Positions 54,483 to 63,839 of a stretch of 64,000 nt of DNA are shown piece after piece. A program made the position numbers and the translations under genes. Positions within the stretch are counted from its first letter, which is position 1. Each line of letters begins with the position of its first letter. The notes beneath the pieces are model-generated. The model was given only the letters and a program-made list of their open reading frames with translations. It was not told where the DNA came from and made no database searches. Source of the stretch: an uncultured Methanolobus sp. Its GTDB lineage: Archaea > Halobacteriota > Methanosarcinia > Methanosarcinales > Methanosarcinaceae. The stretch spans positions 2,435,562 to 2,499,561 of the forward strand of contig NZ_OY763421.1 in NCBI RefSeq assembly GCF_963667555.1, in the 5' to 3' direction.

Positions 54483-56327
54483 ATGACACGATACTTTGAG
54501 GTACAGCAGCGAGACGGTGCTGCAAGGATAGGAAAATTCCTATTGAAGGATGATATCCGTACACCTTACATTATAGATACAAGAAGCCTGGGCAAATCTG
54601 AAAGCCCGATAATAGACGGCGGATCTCTATGGAAATATTCCGGCTTTGAAGAAGCTCAGGAACATCTCAGGGAAATCAGGCAAAAAGCCGGAGAAGATTC
54701 CCTTATAATACTTCCTCACCAGGACCTTACCCCGGAAGCTCCCCGGAATTTGACGATAAAACTGGCGCAGAAAGCCGAGGAAATGGAAGATTCTGGTGCA
54801 ACAGGAGCCATTTACATACCCGGATACCAGGTTAAAGAGCATGACCTCTACGTCATGGAAGGAGCAGGATGTTTTGAGAACAATGCAAGAACATTCCTAA
54901 GTCTTCTTTTAGAAATGAAAAAGGACATCGCCCCTGATACTGCAATTTATGCACCAAACATTGCAATTCCTGAAAATCTGGCAATGCTCATCTACCTCGG
55001 GATCGATGTCTTCGACAACACTAAAGCTATAGTTACCGGACACAACGATATCTACCTTACAACTGCCGGACAGTTCTATCTGGACGCACTCGCTGAACTG
55101 CCATGCAGATGCAATGCATGCTCATCCACTGACCTGAAGAGCCTCAGAGAAATGGATAAAAAGAGCCGTGCGGCAATTCTTGAAAAACACAACATCAACG
55201 CCATGGAAGCAGAAGCGGCACTTGTGAGAGAAAGAATACGTGCAGGAACTCTTCGTGAGTATATTGAAGGACAGTGCAGAGTACACACATGGCTTACGGC
55301 ACTTATGAGACTTGCTGATGCCGAGTATAACTTCGTGGAAAGCCAGAATGCTATCGCAAGGAACAATACACTTGTTGCCACCTGTGGAGAATCACAGAAC
55401 AGGGCAGAGATAGTGAGATACGCTAAAAGGATACAGGAAAGGTACACACCACCTGAATCCGATGTACTGTTATTGTTGCCATGTTCTGCCAGAAAACCAT
55501 ATTCAACATCCAATTCACACTGGAAATTCATCAACGCCCTTGGAAAGAGCAGGAAATTTGTCCACGAGGTAATAATCACATCTCCGCTTGGAATAGTCCC
55601 AAGGGAACTGGAACTTACGTATCCTGCTGCACACTATGATACTACTGTTACAGGTTACTGGGATGCAGAGGAAAGAGAATGGGTGGCATCCTGTCTTGAG
55701 GATTACCTGACAAAGCACAAATACACCAGCATTGTTGCACATGTAGAGGATGCTTACCGTGTGATATGCGAAATAGTTGCAGAAAAGCTTGGCATAGATA
55801 TAATATATACAAGTCTTGGCAACGTTTCCTCACCTGAATCACTGAAGAATCTCAGCAAGACCGTGTCTGAACTTTGCACAGGAAGGAAACGCAGTCATGA
55901 GCAGACACAGAAAGACCTTATGAAAGCTGTTGCAGACTACCAGTTCGGCAAAGGTTGCGGAGATATTCTTGTTCCGCAGGGATCAACTGTTAAAGGACCA
56001 TTCCCCAAACACCAGATATTTGTCGGGAAAAAGCAGCTCATAACACTTATACCACAATACGGAACACTGGCCATTACCATAGAAGGTGCAAAAGCCCTCA
56101 TTGAGCAGGGAAGATACACTGCCAAAATAGATGATTTTGTGCCTCGCGGCTCTCTTCTGGCTCCAGGTGTCATTGACGCAGATCCTTTGATCAGACCAGG
56201 TGATGAGGTCATTATCAGCGGGGAAAAAGCAATCGCTGTTGGAAGAGCAAATATGAACGGAGATGAGATGAAAAGATCAAATCGTGGAGTTGCAGTTGAC
56301 CTGCGTCACGTGAAAAAGATCGATTAA
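54483..56327 (+). CDS. arcS: archaeosine synthase ArcS
   Basis: A 614-residue tRNA-modifying enzyme that converts preQ0 at position 15 of archaeal tRNA towards archaeosine. It is a divergent paralogue of the archaeal tRNA-guanine transglycosylase. The diagnostic ArcS motif PC-X3-KPY-X2-S-X2-H is present as PCSARKPYSTSNSHWKF near residue 345. Other parts are a TGT-like N-terminal barrel (GATGAIYIPGYQ, IYLGIDVFDNTKAIV), a zinc-binding CRCNAC-type segment, and a C-terminal PUA domain (about 520-610, VPRGSLLAPGVIDADPLIRP and GDEVII). The rimI-like gene follows after 12 bases. Confidence 0.93.
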   Translation: MTRYFEVQQRDGAARIGKFLLKDDIRTPYIIDTRSLGKSESPIIDGGSLWKYSGFEEAQEHLREIRQKAGEDSLIILPHQDLTPEAPRNLTIKLAQKAEEMEDSGATGAIYIPGYQVKEHDLYVMEGAGCFENNARTFLSLLLEMKKDIAPDTAIYAPNIAIPENLAMLIYLGIDVFDNTKAIVTGHNDIYLTTAGQFYLDALAELPCRCNACSSTDLKSLREMDKKSRAAILEKHNINAMEAEAALVRERIRAGTLREYIEGQCRVHTWLTALMRLADAEYNFVESQNAIARNNTLVATCGESQNRAEIVRYAKRIQERYTPPESDVLLLLPCSARKPYSTSNSHWKFINALGKSRKFVHEVIITSPLGIVPRELELTYPAAHYDTTVTGYWDAEEREWVASCLEDYLTKHKYTSIVAHVEDAYRVICEIVAEKLGIDIIYTSLGNVSSPESLKNLSKTVSELCTGRKRSHEQTQKDLMKAVADYQFGKGCGDILVPQGSTVKGPFPKHQIFVGKKQLITLIPQYGTLAITIEGAKALIEQGRYTAKIDDFVPRGSLLAPGVIDADPLIRPGDEVIISGEKAIAVGRANMNGDEMKRSNRGVAVDLRHVKKID

Positions 56328-56339
56328 CAGTGGTTTCAG

Positions 56340-56798
56340 ATGTTAGTAATAAGGAACTTTGAACCATCAGATTTCGAAGAGGTTCTGGAGATAGAATCTC
56401 AGGCTTTCTCGGAACACAATCCTTTCCTTTATATGAACTTCTACGAGATGAACAGTGAAGGGTTCCTTGTTGCAGAATACAACGATTACATAGTAGGATT
56501 CGTTGTAGGCTACAAGCTATCAGAAACAGAAGGACGTATCTTTTCTCTTGCCGTTAGAGATGGATTCAGAAGTATGGGCATTGGTGCCCGGCTCATGGAT
56601 GCTATCCTTTCGGTGTTTATATGCAAGCTTCTTACGTTCGCAAGCCTGGAAGTAAGAATTACAAATACAAGAGCCCAGAATTTCTACAAACGTATGGATT
56701 TTGTATCCTGCTGGGTACAACACGAATATTATTCGGATGGAGAGGATGGCATCATTATGAAAAAGCGTCTGACACCATCAGTCTCATTGTCCCTTTAA
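56340..56798 (+). CDS. rimI: GNAT N-acetyltransferase, RimI-like
   Basis: A 152-residue GNAT enzyme. The acetyl-CoA site is SLAVRDGFRSMGIGARLMDA (R-X2-G-X-G/A), and the C-terminal LEVRITNTRAQNFYKRMDF is typical of RimI/NAT10-type proteins that acetylate protein N-termini. Its exact target is unproven. It is 12 bases downstream of arcS and likely co-transcribed. The stop codon lies inside one arm of an 11-bp inverted repeat. Confidence 0.8.
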   Translation: MLVIRNFEPSDFEEVLEIESQAFSEHNPFLYMNFYEMNSEGFLVAEYNDYIVGFVVGYKLSETEGRIFSLAVRDGFRSMGIGARLMDAILSVFICKLLTFASLEVRITNTRAQNFYKRMDFVSCWVQHEYYSDGEDGIIMKKRLTPSVSLSL

Positions 56799-56846
56799 TT
56801 ACCGCTTTAATTCCTGATGTTTATCTGCGAACAGAAATTAAAGGGA
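56790..56846. repeat. 11-bp perfect inverted repeat over the rimI stop
   Basis: TCCCTTTAATT (56790-56800) and AATTAAAGGGA (56836-56846) pair perfectly around a 35-base loop. It sits between convergent rimI and the UPF0058 gene and may end transcription from both sides, though T-runs are weak. Confidence 0.45.
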
Positions 56847-56853
56847 AGGAACC

Positions 56854-57138
56854 TTAGTTAGTGTTTAGTAACTGGCTGCTCGCTTTCATAGCAAGCTCAT
56901 GCATCCTTTCAGATGTCCTTCCAATACCGGAAGTGTCATCCTGAGATAGAGCTGTTGCAATATCATTGCCAAGAACGAATATTGCATGCTTGTGCTCTGC
57001 CTTGCTCCTGTGAACATGCAGAGGACTTATGGATAGTGAGTCATACTCCGTGAATGCAGTATCCACGCCCATATGTTCAAAGTGTCTCCTGATCTGTGCC
57101 ATCAATGTGTGCAACTGTATTAATTCATCTTTGTGCAT
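56854..57138 (-). CDS. UPF0058 family protein
   Basis: A 94-residue archaeal protein of unknown function. It starts MHKDELIQLHTLMAQIRRHF and carries SISPLHVHRSKAEHKHAIFV followed by GIGRTSERMHELA, the histidine-rich core that defines UPF0058 and may bind metal. The ATG at 57138 follows AGGTTGG; a TTG three codons upstream is possible. A 270-base A+T-rich gap separates it from the end of dnaG. Confidence 0.85.
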   Translation of the reverse strand: MHKDELIQLHTLMAQIRRHFEHMGVDTAFTEYDSLSISPLHVHRSKAEHKHAIFVLGNDIATALSQDDTSGIGRTSERMHELAMKASSQLLNTN

Positions 57139-57365
57139 ACCAACCAACCTGTTTTGAAAATTAATTATTTCCTGTTATTTTGTGCACTCTTTAAAATAAT
57201 GCACTAAGGGTAGTTGGTAAATTTACTAATAAAGGCATTTCCCCCGGAAGTGACTTCCGTATATATCAAATATAAATATTGCGTATTTTTTTCAACGATT
57301 AATCATGATGGATTGCGCAAAAAACATACAAATAAAATAAGAACCCCATAAAAGAAAATCAATAA

Positions 57366-57402
57366 AAAATAGAGAATATATATACTGTGCGCGAGAGCAC
57401 AG
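57366..57402 (-). terminator. terminator of dnaG
   Basis: On the minus strand CTGTGC, a TCTCGC loop and GCACAG (57402-57385) are followed by TATATATATTCTCTATTTTTT. Confidence 0.6.
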
Positions 57403-57411
57403 TACATCAAT

Positions 57412-58791
57412 TTATAATGAAGCTGCAGTAAGAACTTTTACAGAAGCAGGCCTTTTAGTAACACTGCCTACTTTTGCACCTATAAGACGTTCTATACCTT
57501 TATCTGCAGCAATATCAAGGATCCTTTGAGTGACCACACCATCAAACACAACGGTCTTGACTTCAGCCTCATAGTCCTTGAGAGTGCTTACAAGATCCCT
57601 GACAGCAGTTTCATTGACAACATTATCCTTGCCATCAAGGAAGCGTGCACTGAAAGTGCCTATAAGATCATTTGCATGGTCCTTGAACCTCTTGTTCTCC
57701 GGAGAGGCAGGAACCTTGGTCTTAGGAACTTCAACCTGCTTTTCTACATCTGCCTGTTCCTCATATTGCTGCTGCTCTCTTGGTCCCTTCTTCCTGTTAT
57801 CCCTTCCACGGGTATCCCTTGGAGTTCTTTTTACAGCAGAAGGACTAACACGCTTCACTTCAGAAGCAGGAGCTGGTGCAGGGGCCGGAGCAGGCCTTCT
57901 TTCCTTACGTTTTGGTAAACGCTGCACACGGTTGTTATCCTCTGGTCCGGCCTGGTCCTTGACAACATACTTGTCAATTACCTGCTCTACAGGAACTTTC
58001 TGCCTGAGTGACCTGACAATCTCTTTCTGAACCAGATCCTCGACACTCTTTCCGTCAGGTGCCCTTGCAATGAAGTCAATGTTGGCAACCTGCACAAGTT
58101 CCTTGATGATGAGCTCTCCTCCACGGTCACCGTCAGTGAAAGCAGTCACAGTATCCTTATTCTTGGTCAGCTCTGCGACCTCAGGAGGAACATTTGTACC
58201 GCCTACGCAAATGGTATTCTTGATACCGTATTTCAGGAGGTTCAGGACATCAGCACGTCCTTCTACTACTATGATCGCATCGGAATCAAAAACTGCAGGG
58301 CCACATGGTATCTTGTTCTTGCCAAAATACTGCATTTCCTCTACCCTTACAGACTGGCGCACTTCATCAGCGATCTCCTGGGACTCCGGAAGGTTCTCGT
58401 CGAACATTCCCTTGTAAATGAATTTAGCCCTCTCAATGATCTGATGGCGTTTGGTAGCCCTGACGTCCTCAATATGAGTTACCTCGATCTTTGCACTGCA
58501 TGGACCAACTCTGTCGATGGTCTCAAGTGAAGCTGCAAGGATTGAAGTCTCAACCTTGTCAAGACTTGAAGGAATAAGGATAGTACCCTTGGTCTTGCCG
58601 CCTTTGGCACTTACAACGACCTCGATCCTGCCGATCCTTCCTGTCTTCTGAAGGTCGCGAAGGTCAAGATCGGAACCAAGAAGACCCTCGGTCTGACCAA
58701 AGATGGCACCTACTATATCCGGGCGTTCTATTATTCCATCTGCGCTAATTTTTGAATGAATAATATATTTTGTAGTATCTGCATTTTGCAT
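57412..58791 (-). CDS. dnaG: archaeal DnaG primase
   Basis: A 459-residue archaeal DnaG. The N-terminal region ([20 protein letters not shown] and [20 protein letters not shown]) leads to a TOPRIM domain at about 165-250 ([20 protein letters not shown] with the catalytic glutamate, then [11 protein letters not shown]). A low-complexity Pro/Ala/Lys/Arg linker spans about 290-365 ([12 protein letters not shown]). A C-terminal family domain ends it ([15 protein letters not shown]). In archaea this protein is both a primase and a subunit of the exosome, where it helps RNA degradation. The linker length varies in the family. It is monocistronic with a terminator hairpin. Confidence 0.94.
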   Translation of the reverse strand: MQNADTTKYIIHSKISADGIIERPDIVGAIFGQTEGLLGSDLDLRDLQKTGRIGRIEVVVSAKGGKTKGTILIPSSLDKVETSILAASLETIDRVGPCSAKIEVTHIEDVRATKRHQIIERAKFIYKGMFDENLPESQEIADEVRQSVRVEEMQYFGKNKIPCGPAVFDSDAIIVVEGRADVLNLLKYGIKNTICVGGTNVPPEVAELTKNKDTVTAFTDGDRGGELIIKELVQVANIDFIARAPDGKSVEDLVQKEIVRSLRQKVPVEQVIDKYVVKDQAGPEDNNRVQRLPKRKERRPAPAPAPAPASEVKRVSPSAVKRTPRDTRGRDNRKKGPREQQQYEEQADVEKQVEVPKTKVPASPENKRFKDHANDLIGTFSARFLDGKDNVVNETAVRDLVSTLKDYEAEVKTVVFDGVVTQRILDIAADKGIERLIGAKVGSVTKRPASVKVLTAASL

Positions 58792-59413
58792 ATGATAATC
58801 TCCGAATTTGTGATGATCGATACCGGAACAATTCGGAACACAAAAATAGAACAGTTGTAATGACTACCCAAAGTCATCTTCTCGTAGGTTAAGAATAACG
58901 TAACCTGAATTGTGGAACTCAAACTTCAACTTCAATGAATAAACATGAAGATTTCCACTTAATCCAAACCAACGCCAAGCTAATAACAGCAGTAGCATTT
59001 GTACTATGCAACATATGCATCCGCTACTGGAACTGTTTTATGGCATGGCCAATAAGCAGTATTTCCAAATCCCTCATTGAATACCTGCGGCTTTTGACCT
59101 GTAAGCACTTTGTGATGTTATGAATACCTTTTCGGTAGATGATTCTTTTTGAATCGTAGTGATTACGAATGACTAAACTATATTTGTATTATTGAAAGAT
59201 ACCCTCGTTCACAGTATCTATATTATATCGAACATGTAGACATATAATCATGACTACATTAAGTAATAGAATTCAAACTCTTATAAACTTATGGGTCGAC
59301 ATTTTATAGAGATTGTTGGATATTTTAAACTGAAAACACAATTTTTTTTGACTACGGACTCTTGATTTGGCCCGGGGAACATAGTTAATATTCATGCGCC
59401 CTTATAAAAGAAC
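58792..59413. other. 622-base intergenic region between divergent dnaG and flavoprotein gene
   Basis: A+T-rich, with no convincing gene; a 62-codon frame at 58935-59123 has no ribosome site, family resemblance or usual codon pattern. It must contain the promoters of both flanking genes. A run of eight T follows AACACAA at about 59342-59350, then GGCCCGGGG at about 59370. No large repeat was found. Confidence 0.5.
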
Positions 59414-60781
59414 ATGCCTGACAAAATGAACAATGACAATAAAAAAATAATAATCATTGGTGGTGGAGCTGTCGGCATGGCTGTTGCCACAAGCCTCACA
59501 CGCCACAGCGATTACTCAGTAACCGTATTTTCCGTAGATGTCCACACTGCCTATAGCCAGTGCGGGATGCCCTTTGTCATCGGGAGAGAAATAGAAAGTT
59601 TTGAAACACTTTTGCTTAGAGATAGCAAATTCTTCAATGACATGGGTATCGACCTTCACCTCAAAACGAGGGTTGACTCTATAAATATCAAAGAGCGCAC
59701 CGTCACATCAGGCAAAGAAGAATATCATTTTGACAAATTAGTGATCGCAACAGGAAGCAAACCAAAGATACCTTCCAATATCCCCGGAACTTCTCTTGGA
59801 AACGTATTCACACTCAGAACGCTTACCGATGCCATGAGAATAGAGGAAGCGCTCAAAAATGCATCCTCGGTTGTTATTGTTGGAGGCGGCTCAATCGGTG
59901 CTGAACTTGCAGCTGCAACTGCACGAAGGAACATAAGTACAATACTTTTGAACAGGAGTTCTTCAATACTCTCACACAACACAGACCCTGATATGGCAGA
60001 AGCTGTGCAGGAACACCTTGAATCCCTTGGAGTGAATGTCATCACAGGGTACGTTCCGGCCTCGCTGAACGGTGAAGGGAAGGTCAGCTCGGTGACAATT
60101 GGTTCCACAGAATTTCCGGCAGACCTCGTAATATTCTCCACAGGAGTCGAACCTGACAATGAACTTGCCGTGAACGCAGGGATAGATATCGGATCTACCG
60201 GAGGGATAATCGTAGATGAGTATCTTCACCCGTCAGTGTCAGGCACTTTCCACCCTGACATCTACTGCGGCGGGGAATGCATTGAAATCCTTGACCTCAT
60301 AACCAAAAAGCCAATGTTAAGCCAGGTAGCCAGTACCGCAAGAAGAATGGCTGGAACAATTACACAAAACCTTACATCAAAACCTGTCAAATTCGACCCG
60401 ATACTCAATCCCTGGGTAGCGGTCATAGGAAACATACAGGTTGGAACCACCGGCATCACTACAAAAAAAGCTGCAGACAATGACATAAAAATTGTAACCG
60501 GGCTTGCCACCGGCTCTACTAGGGCTGAATACTATCCGGGAGGAAGCAAACTTTTTATCAAACTCATATTCAGCGATCAATATCTCGTAGGAGCGCAGGT
60601 GGTTGGAGGAGAAGGTGTCAAAGAACGCATCGATGCTCTCACACTTGCTATCAAAAAGAGAACAACGGTCAATGAGCTTGCAGACATAGAGACCTGCTAT
60701 GCTCCACCGGTTTCCACGCTTCAGGACCCTACTGGTTTTGCCGCAAAGGGCGCACTTAAAAAGATGAGAAAGAAAGCATGA
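59414..60781 (+). CDS. CoA-disulfide reductase/NADH oxidase-like flavoprotein
   Basis: A 455-residue FAD- and NAD(P)H-binding protein. It has the N-terminal FAD motif IIIGGGAVGMAVATSL, the single redox cysteine block AYSQCGMPFVIG typical of CoA-disulfide reductase, NADH oxidase and NADH peroxidase, VIATGSKPKIPSNIPG, the NAD(P) site VVIVGGGSIGAELAAATA, and CGGECIEILD. A dimerisation domain closes it (VGAQVVGGEGVKERIDALTLA). One active cysteine rather than a CX4C pair rules out lipoamide dehydrogenase. Thiol-disulfide balance or oxygen/peroxide defence is likely. The stop overlaps the rtcA start (ATGA). Confidence 0.85.
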   Translation: MPDKMNNDNKKIIIIGGGAVGMAVATSLTRHSDYSVTVFSVDVHTAYSQCGMPFVIGREIESFETLLLRDSKFFNDMGIDLHLKTRVDSINIKERTVTSGKEEYHFDKLVIATGSKPKIPSNIPGTSLGNVFTLRTLTDAMRIEEALKNASSVVIVGGGSIGAELAAATARRNISTILLNRSSSILSHNTDPDMAEAVQEHLESLGVNVITGYVPASLNGEGKVSSVTIGSTEFPADLVIFSTGVEPDNELAVNAGIDIGSTGGIIVDEYLHPSVSGTFHPDIYCGGECIEILDLITKKPMLSQVASTARRMAGTITQNLTSKPVKFDPILNPWVAVIGNIQVGTTGITTKKAADNDIKIVTGLATGSTRAEYYPGGSKLFIKLIFSDQYLVGAQVVGGEGVKERIDALTLAIKKRTTVNELADIETCYAPPVSTLQDPTGFAAKGALKKMRKKA

Positions 60782-61794
60782 TAGAAATAGACGGGTCTTA
60801 CGGGGAAGGCGGCGGTCAGATCCTCAGGACATCTGCAGCTCTTTCTGCAATTATCGGAGAGGACATACACGTAACGAACATACGCCGCAATCGTCCAAAG
60901 GAAGGACTAAAACCTCAGCACCTCATGTCCATTGAAACTGCCGCAGGGTTGTGCGATGCTGATATTGAGGGAGCCTTTCCCGGTTCAACTGATATATACT
61001 TTTCTCCATCGGAAATAAAGGGGATAAATGATACCATATCCATAGGAACCGCCGGGAGTATTCCCCTTCTTATGCAGGCGATAATGCCCATAGCCATCTT
61101 TGCAAAAGAGAGAACAAAACTGCGCATATCCGGCGGGACAGATGTTGCATGGTCACCTTCCATAGATTACATCAGGGAAGTGACATTAAAAGCGCTGAAG
61201 ATGATGGGATATCAGGCAGAGATTAACCTTATTGAGCGCGGATACTACCCACAGGGAGGAGGAGTTGCAGAAATTGAGATCACTCCTTCCTATTTAAAAG
61301 GGTTCTATTACGCATATGAGAACAAAAGTGAGAATAGCATTATTCACGGAGTATCACACTGCTCAAGGCTGCCTGAACATGTTGCAAAAAGGCAGGCTGA
61401 ATCTGCGATAAGAATACTTGGTGAAATTGGAAAAGAAGCTGACATCGGCATTACTTCTGACAATTTCAGATCTACCGGAAGCGGCATCACTTTGTGGTCC
61501 GGCCTTTGCGGCTCTGTGAGCATAGGCAAAAAAGGGCTACCTGCTGAGAAAGTAGGGGAACATGCAGCTAAGGAAATGCTTGATGAACTTTTATTTGGAG
61601 CTGAAGTTGATGTGCATGTAGCAGACCAGTTAATTCCCTACATGGGACTTGCCGGGGAAGGTTCGTTCACTGTAAGAGAAGTTTCAAAGCACTGCCTGAC
61701 AAATATACATATAACTGAAAAAATGCTTGATGTCAGGTTCAGCATTAACCAAGATAAAGAGAAAAAAGGGCCAGTGGAGATTGCCGTGGAATGA
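60778..61794 (+). CDS. rtcA: RNA 3'-terminal phosphate cyclase
   Basis: A 338-residue RtcA that converts RNA 3'-phosphates to 2',3'-cyclic phosphates using ATP. Family blocks are IEIDGSYGEGGGQILRTSAA, NIRRNRPKEGLKPQHL, IGTAGSIPLLMQAIMPIA, ISGGTDVAWSPSIDY, IERGYYPQGGG, and HVADQLIPYMGLAGEGSF with the histidine that becomes adenylylated. It overlaps the flavoprotein gene by 4 bases and is convergent with kptA, another RNA-end enzyme; the stops lie 2 bases apart. Confidence 0.94.
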   Translation: MIEIDGSYGEGGGQILRTSAALSAIIGEDIHVTNIRRNRPKEGLKPQHLMSIETAAGLCDADIEGAFPGSTDIYFSPSEIKGINDTISIGTAGSIPLLMQAIMPIAIFAKERTKLRISGGTDVAWSPSIDYIREVTLKALKMMGYQAEINLIERGYYPQGGGVAEIEITPSYLKGFYYAYENKSENSIIHGVSHCSRLPEHVAKRQAESAIRILGEIGKEADIGITSDNFRSTGSGITLWSGLCGSVSIGKKGLPAEKVGEHAAKEMLDELLFGAEVDVHVADQLIPYMGLAGEGSFTVREVSKHCLTNIHITEKMLDVRFSINQDKEKKGPVEIAVE

Positions 61795-61796
61795 GG

Positions 61797-62435
61797 TCAT
61801 TCCTCGGATTCTTCTACAACACTGATATACTCTGGCGGAATGCCTCGTGCAAGAACAATGTCATCGTTTACAGTAACGATGTCAACTCCGTCCTGCTGTG
61901 CCGTTTCTGCATCGACCTCAAGGATCACAGGATTATCAGTATGGACCGAAGCAGCCTCTTTTGCCTTGTCAAATGAAGTGCTCAGGTGTACATAACACTG
62001 CCTGATAGGATATATTCCGTTATCAAGGAGCATATCCGCTTCTTCCTGGCTTACGCCGTAATACAGATAAGAAAGATCATTTTCAGGGTATTCTGATATC
62101 AGGTCAACTTCTATTGAGTGACCGTATCTTGCCCTGATAAAACCATCATCTATTTCGTAGCGTCCTTTCCTGTCAGACTCAACAAGAGATATAAGACGCT
62201 CCATTGTACCCCATTTATATCTCTTTTTCATGACATCGCAAAGCTGGTTAAGTTCAACCCATCCCTGCGGGTCCATCTCAATGCCCACATCTTCAGGGAA
62301 GTGTCTGAGCGCGCCGGAAATGAATCTCCCAAGCCTTTCTTCCCGATCATCATCCAGCACATAACGTCCTTCTTCTCCACAGTCAGGGCAACTTTCTCCC
62401 CTGAAATAGCCATGCTCTTTACATTTACGGATCAT
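61797..62435 (-). CDS. kptA: RNA 2'-phosphotransferase (KptA/Tpt1) with zinc-ribbon N-terminus
   Basis: A 212-residue NAD-dependent enzyme that removes a 2'-phosphate from RNA. The N-terminus is a small zinc ribbon (CKEHGYFRGESCPDCG). The catalytic part keeps the family arginines and histidines: GALRHFPEDVGIEMDPQGWV, IRARYGHSIEV and PIRQCYVHLSTSFDKA. The usual YHGT block reads YYGV, a change in a normally conserved loop. The ATG at 62435 gives the zinc ribbon directly; earlier ATGs (62453, 62498) add hydrophobic residues. Archaeal tRNA splicing leaves no 2'-phosphate, so its natural substrate is uncertain. Confidence 0.88.
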   Translation of the reverse strand: MIRKCKEHGYFRGESCPDCGEEGRYVLDDDREERLGRFISGALRHFPEDVGIEMDPQGWVELNQLCDVMKKRYKWGTMERLISLVESDRKGRYEIDDGFIRARYGHSIEVDLISEYPENDLSYLYYGVSQEEADMLLDNGIYPIRQCYVHLSTSFDKAKEAASVHTDNPVILEVDAETAQQDGVDIVTVNDDIVLARGIPPEYISVVEESEE

Positions 62436-62708
62436 GATATCTTGCAAATACATCTCATAATTAATATAAGTTATTAAAATAACGCAAGAATCGTACAAGT
62501 CTCTTAAAAATATTAAAAAGACAGCAATTCCCGGAGCATAAGAAACAAAGTAAATATTGATGATTTTCAGACGTTTTCGTTACATTAATTTATCTGGAGA
62601 GACTGTTAGACAAGAACATTAAAGAATGAATAATTTAAAAATAATAAATACCTTTATTACAGCTTTATTCAATTTCCATATCATTCTATTCATTTTCAGG
62701 GTATTATC

Positions 62709-63839
62709 ATGGACGAGATAAACGATATATATGAAAAACTCGGTGGCGTCATCAGCAAGGATGACTTTACACGCAAGGTGGAAGAGAAAGTAGAGCAGAT
62801 GAGCGGACTCTGTGACATTAAGACTGCGGCTATGCTGGTTGCACACGACCTGGGTGTCAACGACACAGGTTCAGATCAACAGATACAGAAGATCTCAGGC
62901 ATCACTACTAACAGCGGGAACGTAAAGCTTATAGCCAAAGTAATGACCGTTTACCCTGCAAAGGAATTCAACAGGAACGATGGTACGGTTGGCAGGGTTG
63001 CAAATCTTATTGTTGCAGATGAGACAGGCTCAATACATCTTACATTATGGGATGACAGGGCAGACCTTGTTAAAAATGGAGAGATCACGATAGGACAGAC
63101 ATTCCAGATAGCAGGATATGTCAAGGAAGGATATTCCGGTGTTGAGGTTAATGTCGGTAACAACGGGGTTTTCTGCGAGAGCGATGAAAAGATCGAAGCG
63201 CGCATCGAGTCCAAACAGATCAAGGATATCACAAACGGCATGGGCGATATCAACCTCCGTGCAAGGGTACTTGACATCTCTGACATCAGGACATTCAACA
63301 AAAGAGATGGTGGCACAGGTAAAGTTGCAAACCTTCTCATCGGCGATGAGACAGGAAAGATAAGAGTGACCCTCTGGGACGAACTTTCAGATTTCACACA
63401 GCAGGTAGAGGTCGATGATTCGGTAGAGATAATCAATGCCTATGCAAGAGAGAATAACTTTAACCAGCAGGTTGAGATGCAGGTTGGTAACCGTGGAACT
63501 ATCAAGAAGATAGAAGATGAAGTAGAGTTCAGAGAAAGCTTCACTCCGATATCTGACATAATTCCAGGCGAATCATATTCTATCTCAGGACAGGTTTCAG
63601 GTCTTGGGGAAATAAGGGAATTCAACCGCGATGATGGAACAGTGAACATGGTGTCTAACATATACGTATCAGACGACACAGGAAGGATACGCATTGCACT
63701 CTGGGGCGACCATGCACTTCTTGTAGACGAGCTTGATATCGATACTAATGTTGAGATAATCGATGCATACTCAAAATCCGGTTTCAACGATGAGATTGAG
63801 CTCAGCGCAGGAAACCGAACCAGAATTAACATCCGTTGA
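62709..63839 (+). CDS. replication protein A with three OB folds
   Basis: A 376-residue single-strand DNA-binding protein. After an N-terminal helical region (about 1-60, EEKVEQMSGLCDIKTAAMLV) come three repeated OB folds at about 65-165, 175-275 and 285-375. Each has the same core: EFNRNDGTVGRVANLIVADE, TFNKRDGGTGKVANLLIGDE and EFNRDDGTVNMVSNIYVSDD, followed by an LTLWDD-type strand. There is no zinc finger. Methanosarcina has RPA1 with four OB folds, and RPA2/RPA3 with two and a zinc finger. This one is closest in style to RPA1 but with one fold fewer. Confidence 0.9.
   Translation: MDEINDIYEKLGGVISKDDFTRKVEEKVEQMSGLCDIKTAAMLVAHDLGVNDTGSDQQIQKISGITTNSGNVKLIAKVMTVYPAKEFNRNDGTVGRVANLIVADETGSIHLTLWDDRADLVKNGEITIGQTFQIAGYVKEGYSGVEVNVGNNGVFCESDEKIEARIESKQIKDITNGMGDINLRARVLDISDIRTFNKRDGGTGKVANLLIGDETGKIRVTLWDELSDFTQQVEVDDSVEIINAYARENNFNQQVEMQVGNRGTIKKIEDEVEFRESFTPISDIIPGESYSISGQVSGLGEIREFNRDDGTVNMVSNIYVSDDTGRIRIALWGDHALLVDELDIDTNVEIIDAYSKSGFNDEIELSAGNRTRINIR

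Noticed and set aside
58935..59123. 62-codon frame between dnaG and the flavoprotein gene
   Set aside because: No ribosome binding site, no recognisable motif and codon use unlike the neighbours.
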